From: Dactylosporangium sp. AC04546
GTDB taxonomy: Bacteria > Actinomycetota > Actinomycetes > Mycobacteriales > Micromonosporaceae
Direction of reading: 5' to 3'
Assembly (NCBI RefSeq): GCF_022095675.1
Contig: NZ_JAHYSG010000200.1
Coordinates: 1-11,297 of the forward strand
Length of the DNA: 11,297 nucleotides
A program made the translations under genes and the position numbers. Each line of letters begins with the position of its first letter. Positions within the stretch are counted from its first letter, which is position 1. Shown here in pieces: positions 6,631 through 11,297 of the stretch. A model generated the notes under the pieces. That model was not told the origin of the DNA. It saw nothing but the letters and a program-made list of their open reading frames with translations, and searched no databases.

Positions 6631-6634
6631 CTCC
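6631..6634 (-). promoter_or_regulatory. Ribosome binding site deciding the SDR start
   Basis: GGAG on the minus strand lies eight bases from ATG 6622 but only two from ATG 6628, so the second ATG is the likely start. Confidence 0.55.
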
Positions 6635-6680
6635 AACCGTCTCGAGCTGCCCAACAACAACGACGGGGTGGGGGGAGCGA

Positions 6681-7079
6681 CTACGTGCGCCAGACCTGGA
6701 GTTCGGCCCGTTGTGGGGCCGGTGCCGCGCGGTCACCGGTAGGCCGGGTGTCGTGGAGGACGACCAGGAGGGTCGGCGACGTGAGGGACGTGCTGTGGGA
6801 GACCGCGCTACTGGCGGCGTCAGGCGTATCGACCTGCTCGCCCTCGGTGTGCAGCACCAGCGGGTGCTGCTCGTCGGGCGCGCCGGACCACGCGGCGTGG
6901 CCGGCGACCTGGCCGAGCAGGTGATGGCCCGCGCCGGCATGACCGAAGGAGGCGCCGATGGTGGCGCCGAACATCAGCACCAGGACCAGGGAGAGGACGC
7001 CGACGAGCCGGCCGCGCCGGTGCGTCTGCTCGAGTGCGTCCAACGCGTGCCCTCTCCCCCTGGAACTGCCCACGGTCAT
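6681..7079 (-). CDS. Small single-pass membrane protein of unknown function
   Basis: I do not recognise this 132-aa protein. It has a basic N-terminus (about 1-24), one hydrophobic helix (LVGVLSLVLVLMFGATIGASF, about 25-45) and an outer part of about 85 residues. The outer part begins with a His/Gly-rich stretch (GHAGAGHHLLGQVAGHAAW) and later becomes Ser/Thr-rich. The positive-inside rule suggests N-in, C-out, or a cleaved signal peptide. Third positions are almost all G or C on this strand, which supports it as real against the overlapping frames. Two ATGs lie in tandem (7082, 7079); neither has a Shine-Dalgarno. The SDR gene starts 58 bp downstream in the same direction, so they may share a transcript. 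Confidence 0.6.
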   Translation of the reverse strand: MTVGSSRGRGHALDALEQTHRRGRLVGVLSLVLVLMFGATIGASFGHAGAGHHLLGQVAGHAAWSGAPDEQHPLVLHTEGEQVDTPDAASSAVSHSTSLTSPTLLVVLHDTRPTGDRAAPAPQRAELQVWRT

Positions 7080-7104
7080 CATGGCAAAGCCGATCGCGAA
7101 GTGG

Positions 7105-7133
7105 AGTGTCGCGAATTTGCCAACATCTGTAAA
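7105..7133 (-). promoter_or_regulatory. Candidate promoter for the small membrane protein gene
   Basis: On the minus strand TTTACA (7133-7128), a 17-base spacer and GACACT (7110-7105) would start transcription near 7098, about 16-20 bases before the ATG pair. The block 7083-7188 is clearly more AT-rich than its surroundings and is otherwise empty. Confidence 0.35.
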
Positions 7134-7188
7134 AGTGGATCGCCGTTGTGCCCCATTCGACCGGCTTTTGTGAAGCACGGTCGCGCGG

Positions 7189-7452
7189 GTGTCCGTGCGA
7201 TCGGGAACCGGGACGGAACTGCCCTGGATCAGCAGCATCCTGTCGGCATCCTACGGTGCCACCACGGTCGTGACGGGTGATCGGATCCGAAATGCCGCGG
7301 AACTCGCCACGCTCGTCGTCGGAATCGAGACCGGCCCGGTCGGTTTGCTCACATATGCGGCAGGACCGGCGGGCCTGAAGGCGGTGACCATTGACACCTC
7401 GGTCCGCGAAACTGGTGCCGGAACGGCGTTGCTGCCGGCCGCGCGCGGATTG
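7189..7452 (+). pseudogene. GNAT acetyltransferase, truncated after motif A
   Basis: From GTG 7189 the frame reads as the first half of a small GNAT. It has a first helix with ELPWISSILSASYGATTVV, a strand (ATLVVGIETGPVGLLTYAA), then KAVTIDTSVRETGAGTALLPAARG. The segment GAGTALL is the acetyl-CoA loop and helix of motif A. Normal relatives continue for another 50-60 residues with motif B and a 'A..fY...GF' ending. Here the similarity stops about 7446, and the open frame then runs antisense through the response regulator gene. A complete 3' half is therefore missing, apparently replaced by the regulator cluster. Codon third positions are somewhat less GC-rich than the neighbours. A short functional protein is unlikely because the acceptor site is lost. 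Confidence 0.65.
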
Positions 7453-8094
7453 CTACGCGGGGTTGCCGGGGCGGACGAAGCCGGACTCGTAGGCGGCGAT
7501 GACCGCCTGGGTGCGGTCGCGGACCCCCAGCTTGGCCAGCAGGGTCGCCACGTGGGACTTCACCGTCTGGAGGCCCAGGAACAGCTCCTGTGCGATCTCC
7601 GCGTTCGAGCGGCCGCGGGCCAGCAGGCGCAGCACCTCGTGCTCGCGGTCGGAGAGGTCCGGGAGCGGTGGGCCGGAGACCGTGGCGAAGCGCTCGATCA
7701 CGCCGCGGGTCGACGACGGCAGGAGCAGCGACTCCCCCAGGCCGGCCACGCGGACCGCCTCGATGAGCTGGGCGGGCGGGGTGCGCTTCAGGACGAAGCC
7801 GCTCGCGCCCGCGCGCAGGGCGCGGTACACGTCCTCGTCGACCTCGAACGTGGTCAGGATGAGCACGCGCACCGACGGGGCGGACGCCGTGATCCGCTGG
7901 GTGGCCTCGATGCCGTCCATGCCGCCCGGCATGCGGATGTCCATCAGGACCAGGTCGGGGCGGTCGGCGGTGAGGGCCACCGCCGACGGGCCGTCGGCCG
8001 CCTCGGCCACGACCTCCCAGCCCGGCTCGGCGGCCAGGACGGCCCGCAGGCCCAGGCGCACCAGCGGGTCGTCGTCGACGATCGCGATCCTCAC
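7453..8094 (-). CDS. Two-component response regulator, NarL/FixJ (LuxR) type
   Basis: The 213-aa protein has a receiver domain (1-118) with acidic pocket Asp7/Asp8, phospho-acceptor Asp52 in VLMDIRMPGGMDG, Thr81/Thr82 and Lys103. It is followed by a LuxR-type helix-turn-helix (about 147-205; LSDREHEVLRLLARGRSNAEIAQELF...TVKSHVATLLAKLGV). It is the output partner of the kinase just upstream: GTG 8094 overlaps the kinase stop as GTGA, so translation is coupled. After phosphorylation it should dimerise and bind promoters; no target site can be read here. The in-frame open region upstream is antisense or out-of-frame kinase sequence, not part of the gene. The gene ends against the truncated GNAT. 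Confidence 0.94.
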   Translation of the reverse strand: MRIAIVDDDPLVRLGLRAVLAAEPGWEVVAEAADGPSAVALTADRPDLVLMDIRMPGGMDGIEATQRITASAPSVRVLILTTFEVDEDVYRALRAGASGFVLKRTPPAQLIEAVRVAGLGESLLLPSSTRGVIERFATVSGPPLPDLSDREHEVLRLLARGRSNAEIAQELFLGLQTVKSHVATLLAKLGVRDRTQAVIAAYESGFVRPGNPA

Positions 8095-9179
8095 CCGAGT
8101 ACCGTACGGCGGGTCGCGCAGCCCAGGCAGTCGCAGACCGCCGTGAGCCGGCACGCGGCCGGGCCGTCGCCGGGCAGTGCCGGCCCGAGCGGGAGCACCG
8201 CCCGCACCGCGAAGGCGCCGTCGGGGGTCGGGCCCGCGGTGGCGCGGCCGCCGAGCAGCGCGACCCGGTCGCGAATCGACGCCAGGCCGGCCCCGGTGCC
8301 CGCGACCGGCGCGGGCGACGGGAGCGGGTTCACCACCGACAGCGCCACGACCTGGCCGTCCGCCGCGAGCTCGACGTCGACGTCCCGCCCCGGCGCGTGC
8401 TTGGCCGCGTTGGTGAGGGCTTCCTGCAGTACACGATGGATCCCTTGACCGACCGCCGCGGGCAGCGGGCCGAGGCGGACCCGGCGGTGGACGCGGAGGC
8501 CGGCGGACGCGGCGCCGTCGAGCAGCGTCTCGACGTCGGGGACGCCCTGCGGGCGGAGGCCGGCGATGATCCGGTCGAGCTCGCCGAGGGCGGAGCGGCC
8601 CTGCTCCTGGATCGTCCGCAGGGCGTTGCGGGCGAACGCGGGGTCGCGGTCGAACAGGTGGGCGCCGGCCCCGGCCTGCACGACGATCATCGACAGCAGG
8701 TGGCCGATACTGTCGTGCAGCTCCTGGTCGAGGCGCACCTGTGCCTCGGCGCGCTCGGCCCGCTCGCGGAGGATCTCGGCCTGGGTCGGCCCGAGCAGGC
8801 GCACGGCGAGGCGGCGGTACCAGCCGGCGAGCGGCGGGTACACGAGCGCGGCCGGCCAGGTCGCGCACCGGATCAGGATCCAGGCGAGCACCCGCCAGCC
8901 GTGCGGGTCCAGGAACACCGCGCCGAGCCGGCGCCACCACACCGTGCCGGGCGGCGCGAGCGGCGCCGGGGCGGGCACGTCGACGCCGAGCAGGGTGCGG
9001 GCGAGGCGGCGCTCGACCCGGCCGATGGGGCGCAGGAGAAACTGCCCGGCGAGGACGAAGAGCGCACCGACCGGGGCGAACTGGACCACGATCCCGACGG
9101 CGTAGAGCCCGCCGACGACCGCCAGCCACAGGGCGGCGACGATCGGCCCGGCCAGGAGGTACGCCGCGACCCGATGCAC
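8091..9179 (-). CDS. Sensor histidine kinase, 'putative sensor' domain with HisKA_3 and HATPase
   Basis: The 362-aa kinase has two N-terminal membrane helices (about 5-30 and 32-49). Then comes the 'RRLARTLLGVDVPAP...DPHGWRVLAWILIR' pattern of the Gram-positive putative-sensor domain, with a further membrane region about 96-118, and a short coiled coil (131-150). The HisKA_3 dimerisation domain has phospho-acceptor His155 in LDQELHDSIGH. The ATPase domain has N-box LQEALTNAAKHA (251-262, Asn257) and G-box GTGAGLASIRDR (294-305). It should autophosphorylate on His155 in response to a membrane signal and pass the phosphate to the adjacent regulator. GTG 9179 lies 12 bp after the BON-methyltransferase stop. 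The ~30-residue tail after the ATPase domain holds Cys343, 349, 351 and 354 (CRLTAVCDCLGC), which is unusual. Confidence 0.92.
   Translation of the reverse strand: MHRVAAYLLAGPIVAALWLAVVGGLYAVGIVVQFAPVGALFVLAGQFLLRPIGRVERRLARTLLGVDVPAPAPLAPPGTVWWRRLGAVFLDPHGWRVLAWILIRCATWPAALVYPPLAGWYRRLAVRLLGPTQAEILRERAERAEAQVRLDQELHDSIGHLLSMIVVQAGAGAHLFDRDPAFARNALRTIQEQGRSALGELDRIIAGLRPQGVPDVETLLDGAASAGLRVHRRVRLGPLPAAVGQGIHRVLQEALTNAAKHAPGRDVDVELAADGQVVALSVVNPLPSPAPVAGTGAGLASIRDRVALLGGRATAGPTPDGAFAVRAVLPLGPALPGDGPAACRLTAVCDCLGCATRRTVLG
8101..8106 (-). promoter_or_regulatory. Possible internal -10 box before the response regulator
   Basis: TACGGT lies six bases before GTG 8094, inside the last codons of the kinase. 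It matches the spacing seen at other starts in this window. Coincidence is quite possible, since GTGA coupling already explains expression. Confidence 0.2.
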
Positions 9180-9191
9180 GCCGCCATGGTG

Positions 9192-9890
9192 TCAGTCGAA
9201 GAAGCGGCTGAGCCAGACGTCGTCGGCCGCCGACGCGGGCGACGGCAGCGGGACCAGGTCGGCGAAGACCGACTCGCCGTCGCAGGCGGCGTGCAGCGGG
9301 AACCACTGCGGGGCGCCCTGGCGGGTGCAGATGCCCTTCACGGTCTGCACGTCCAGCATGCGGCGCAGGGTGGGGTCGGCCACGGCGTCCGGGTGCTGCC
9401 AGTACGGGGCCATGATGTGCAGCACGCCGTCCGAGCGCAGCACCCGGTGGCAGTCGTCGATGAGCGGCAGGTAGTCGGGCAGGAACTCCAGGACGTGCAC
9501 CGCGTAGAGGCGGTCGACGCTCGCGTCGGCCAGCGGCAGGCCGCGCAGGGCGTCGGCGACCAGCGGCGAGGCCGCGTCGGGCTGGCGCTCGGTGCCCGTG
9601 ATCGCCGTGCAGCGCGGGTCGGTCGAGCAGCGCACGTCGACGACGACCGGCGGCCGGCCGTCGACCCACAGGCGGTCCCAGACGGCGAGCACGCCGTCGA
9701 GCCGGCCCAGCATCTCGCGCAGGAGGCGGGCATGGGCCGGGTACCGGACCGCACCGGAGACCAGCGCGACGCCGCGGTCGAAGCGCACCTCGACCGAGAA
9801 GTCGCGCACCCGCTCGTCGTGAGCGAGCACGTCGGCGGCGATCTCGCTGAGTGCGTGGTCGCGCAGCAGGGCGCGGGACTGGGTCGGCAC
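9192..9890 (-). CDS. BON domain fused to a class I methyltransferase-like domain
   Basis: The 232-aa product has two parts. Residues about 10-77 match a BON domain (ALSEIAADVLAHDERVRDFSVEVRFDRGVALVSGAVRY...LGRLDGVLAVWDRLWVDG), a fold that binds membranes or ligands, as in OsmY. Residues about 80-215 resemble type 11/COG4627-like methyltransferases: LPLADASVDRLYAVHVLEFLPD (118-139) and CHRVLRSDGVLHIMAPYW (147-164). The Gly-rich SAM loop expected near 82-100 is absent; the region reads VVVDVRCSTDPRCTAITGTE. The protein may therefore bind SAM atypically or be catalytically dead. There is no signal peptide. GTG 9890 is forced by an in-frame TAG at 9900-9902. It lies 12 bp upstream of the kinase and is probably cotranscribed with the two-component pair; a link in function is inference. 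Confidence 0.75.
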   Translation of the reverse strand: MPTQSRALLRDHALSEIAADVLAHDERVRDFSVEVRFDRGVALVSGAVRYPAHARLLREMLGRLDGVLAVWDRLWVDGRPPVVVDVRCSTDPRCTAITGTERQPDAASPLVADALRGLPLADASVDRLYAVHVLEFLPDYLPLIDDCHRVLRSDGVLHIMAPYWQHPDAVADPTLRRMLDVQTVKGICTRQGAPQWFPLHAACDGESVFADLVPLPSPASAADDVWLSRFFD

Positions 9891-9909
9891 CCGCTGCGAC
9901 TACCCCGTT

Positions 9910-10277
9910 TTAGAAGTTGGAAAGCACGTCGTTGAACACGTCCTTGATGTCGACGGCGTGCTTCGCGTCGTAGCTCGCACCGCGGGCCGAGCGGGCGATC
10001 CGGTCGAGGGAGCCGGCGTCCGCGTCCCCGCCGTAGGCGGCACGTCCTTGAGCTGCCGCACGGCCGCGCGGATCGTGGCGTAGAGCGCGGTCTCGCCGTG
10101 CGGGCTGAGCCGGCCGACCGACTGGCGGTACCGCTCCGCCGTCTCCGGCCCGACCTTGCGCAGCGCCAGCAGCTCGGAGCCGTCGAAGAGCAGCGGTTTG
10201 GTGGTGCCGTCAGGCCAGCGCAGCACGGCGGCGGTGTTGGAGGTTCCGAAGTCCACGCCCAGCCGGATCCCGGTCAC
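9910..10277 (-). pseudogene. Chimeric remnant: Hsp70 N-terminus joined to a frameshifted von Willebrand A domain
   Basis: From GTG 10277 the first ~36 residues (VTGIRLGVDFGTSNTAAVLR...KPLLFDGS) are the phosphate-1 loop region of an actinobacterial Hsp70/DnaK-like ATPase. At about 10165 the sequence switches to ALRKVGPETAERYRQSVGRLSPHGETALYATIRAAVRQLKD, the part of a VWA domain around the MIDAS threonine. At about 10043 the frame changes: the alternative frame continues AAYGGDADAGSLDRIARSA...AKHAVDIKDVFNDVLSNF with TAA at 9910-9912. That is the normal VWA C-terminus, with the LTDG strand missing between the two VWA pieces. So at least two deletions are implied, one joining two genes and one inside the VWA domain, and most of the ATPase is gone. 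The original frame reads on to a TAG at 9900. No function is expected. Confidence 0.7.
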
Positions 10278-10325
10278 GCTCGCCAAGGCAGGCCCGCCGG
10301 GCAAGGCTTCAGGCTGCTCTTTCGG

Positions 10326-10365
10326 GCCTCAGACTGCCTCAGGCGGCCTCAGACGGCCTCAGACG
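10326..10365. repeat. Four tandem 10-bp repeats, consensus GCCTCAGACG
   Basis: The units are GCCTCAGACT, GCCTCAGGCG, GCCTCAGACG and GCCTCAGACG. The spacing is close to one DNA turn, so the units face the same side of the helix. They lie 49 bp upstream of the Hsp70-remnant start and 18 bp past the DUF952 stop, in a 106-bp gap (10278-10383) that contains no gene. They could be a regulator's binding array or simple slippage. Confidence 0.75.
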
Positions 10366-10383
10366 GAGAAGTTCACCGATCCG

Positions 10384-10719
10384 TCATCCGCGTGGCACTA
10401 CCTCGTCGACCGAGCCCGCGCCGGCGATCCGGTGGACGGCGGCGACGGCCGCGCGGGGCAGCGGCGCGTACAGGTGCGGGTAGGGTCCGCCGTGCGCCGA
10501 GACCTCCCACCGCAGCCAGGCACCGAGCATCTGCGCGTCGACGGCGAGCACCACGAGCTCGGGCGCGTCGGCGAAGTACCGCAGCGCGGTGCCGGCCACC
10601 TGGTCCCGCGACGACAGGTGCACGAACCCGTCGCGCAGGTCGATCGGCGAGCCGTCGAACCGGCCGGCCGCCTCGAAGGCGGCCCACTCGGCCGGCAGCA
10701 GGATCTTGTAGATCAGCAC
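10384..10719 (-). CDS. DUF952 domain protein
   Basis: The 111-aa product is a single DUF952 domain. It starts LIYKILLPAEWAAFEAAGRFDGSPIDL, has the conserved DGFVHLSSRDQV (about 31-42) and APELVVLAVDA, and ends WEVSAHGGPYPHLYAPLPRAAV (about 71-92). It is a small cytoplasmic protein with no signal peptide; the biochemical role of DUF952 is not established. GTG 10719 places IYKIL right after the start as in relatives; GTG 10728, three codons earlier, is an alternative. No strong Shine-Dalgarno is present (GGGA lies 11 bases before 10719). Its leader contains three alternating copies of an inverted repeat. It stands alone, with the tandem repeat on one side and a divergent gene on the other. Confidence 0.88.
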   Translation of the reverse strand: MLIYKILLPAEWAAFEAAGRFDGSPIDLRDGFVHLSSRDQVAGTALRYFADAPELVVLAVDAQMLGAWLRWEVSAHGGPYPHLYAPLPRAAVAAVHRIAGAGSVDEVVPRG

Positions 10720-10734
10720 GCCGATCACTGTCCC

Positions 10735-10768
10735 ACGGGTGAGGTCCCCGTTCACCCGGCCCGGGTGA
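10735..10768 (-). promoter_or_regulatory. Overlapping inverted repeats in the DUF952 leader (operator or RNA switch)
   Basis: TCACCCGG (10752-10759), one base, then CCGGGTGA (10761-10768) form a perfect 8-bp palindrome. A third element, CGGGTGA (10736-10742), can pair with the same middle arm over 7 bp around a 9-base loop. On the DUF952 transcript the two hairpins exclude each other, and the second lies close to the start codon. As DNA, the three half-sites could be an operator for a dimeric regulator. Confidence 0.5.
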
Positions 10769-10802
10769 CGAATCGGTCTCGTCAAATCCCCCGAATGCGA
10801 CC

Positions 10803-10808
10803 TACCGT
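10803..10808 (+). promoter_or_regulatory. Possible -10 box for the right-edge secreted/membrane protein
   Basis: TACCGT lies about 70 bases before ATG 10880, and GTCAAA (10781-10786) could serve as a poor -35 with a 16-base spacer. The divergent gap 10720-10879 holds no gene. This call is weak. Confidence 0.22.
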
Positions 10809-10879
10809 GCACGACCGGCCCGAGAAGTACACGTCCGGCGGTGGAGTCCGGACGAACGGACGAGGAAGACGGTCGATCA

Positions 10880-11297
10880 ATGAGGACGAAGGCATGGCAC
10901 TGCGTCGCCGGGGCGGCCCTGGCGATCGGCACGCTCAGCGCCGCCCAGGCGTCCGGGGAGACCGGGCCGAAGCTGGCGGCGAGCGCTCTGCCGTCTCCGG
11001 TCGCCGCGACGGAGCCGGCCTCGACGGCGCACGACTTGCCTCGCCGCGACGAGGACCAGACGGTGTACCTGCTGGCCGCCTCGGGCCTGCTGGCGTTCGG
11101 CGGCATCGTCCTGGTGGGCGGGGTCGTCGGCTTGGGCGGGTTGCGCATCCCTGGGGGCGTCGCGATGACGGTGGGGCGCGGTCGGCACTGGGCCCGCTCG
11201 ATACGCACGGTCGGCGCCCACCGCGCACTGCCCCGCCGCCCAGGCCAGAACGCCCAGGGCCGTACTGACGACGAAGCCGAACACCGCCAGCGCCAGC
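10880..11297 (+). CDS. Secreted or membrane-anchored protein of unknown function (partial at right edge)
   Basis: From ATG 10880 the frame stays open to the window edge (139 residues, no stop). The start is supported by AGGAAG 11 bases upstream and by a signal peptide (MRTKAWHCVAGAALAIGTLSAAQAS) with an AQA-type cleavage site near residue 24. A Ser/Pro/Ala/Thr-rich linker follows (about 26-58), then a hydrophobic helix (VYLLAASGLLAFGGIVLVGGVVGLGGL, about 63-89) and a basic stretch. This layout suggests a small exported protein anchored by one C-terminal helix. The last ~120 bases are less convincing: the opposite strand there reads LALAVFGFVVSTALGVLAWAAGQ with very GC-rich third positions. 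I do not recognise the family. Confidence 0.5.
   Translation, partial: MRTKAWHCVAGAALAIGTLSAAQASGETGPKLAASALPSPVAATEPASTAHDLPRRDEDQTVYLLAASGLLAFGGIVLVGGVVGLGGLRIPGGVAMTVGRGRHWARSIRTVGAHRALPRRPGQNAQGRTDDEAEHRQRQ

Noticed and set aside
8095..9669. A very long minus-strand open frame that extends the response regulator upstream to about 738 residues
   Set aside because: The upstream part is Arg/Pro/Gly-rich, shows no domains and lies out of frame with the clear kinase and methyltransferase genes. The regulator's own GTG and GTGA overlap explain the start.
8397..9935. A 512-residue open frame on the plus strand
   Set aside because: It is antisense to the kinase and the BON-methyltransferase, has no recognisable domain and has the biased composition of a GC-rich shadow frame.
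10326..10365. CRISPR array
   Set aside because: The units are 10 bp and directly adjacent with no spacers, and no cas genes are present.

Overview
The window is very GC-rich, and its genes use G or C in nearly every third codon position. Many start with GTG, and several lack a Shine-Dalgarno site but carry a TAnnnT box 6-8 nt before the start. Together with the family mix (AMI1-type amidase, secreted GDSL lipase, YhbW-type LLM oxidoreductase, DUF6326, 'putative sensor' histidine kinase with NarL-type regulator, DUF952) this points to an actinomycete chromosome, perhaps Micromonosporaceae; the family is inference. There is no rRNA, tRNA, CRISPR array, complete mobile element or phage module.

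Left (1-2453): the C-terminal end of a LysR-type regulator (+), carrying an in-frame Gly/Ala/Pro repeat, converges on an AMI1-like amidase (-) whose last 60 bp are duplicated just downstream. A secreted SGNH/GDSL hydrolase lies upstream of the amidase on the same strand. Centre-left (2454-5121): a four-helix DUF6326 membrane protein and an LLM flavin monooxygenase (+), an SRPBCC protein (-) sharing a 6-bp stop overlap with the LLM gene, and a RimJ/L-like GNAT (+). After a hairpin-bearing convergent gap come minus-strand genes: gluconokinase, a benzil-reductase-like SDR and a small single-pass membrane protein of unknown function (5260-7079).

Right (7080-11297): a GNAT gene cut off after its acetyl-CoA motif runs into a compact minus-strand cluster: BON-domain/methyltransferase fusion, sensor kinase, response regulator. 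The kinase and regulator overlap by GTGA, so the signalling pair is translationally coupled, and the fusion protein is probably cotranscribed with it. Directly upstream is a broken gene that joins the first ~36 codons of an Hsp70-type ATPase to pieces of a von Willebrand A domain. Beyond it are a 4 x 10-bp tandem repeat, a DUF952 gene with mutually exclusive inverted repeats in its leader, and a secreted or membrane protein running off the right edge.

Overall this is mostly ordinary accessory chromosome. The parts least explained by known families are the BON-methyltransferase/two-component cluster (with an unusual Cys-rich kinase tail), the DUF952 leader, and the signs of small deletions and duplications. 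I found no convincing evidence for a complete new defence or biosynthetic system.
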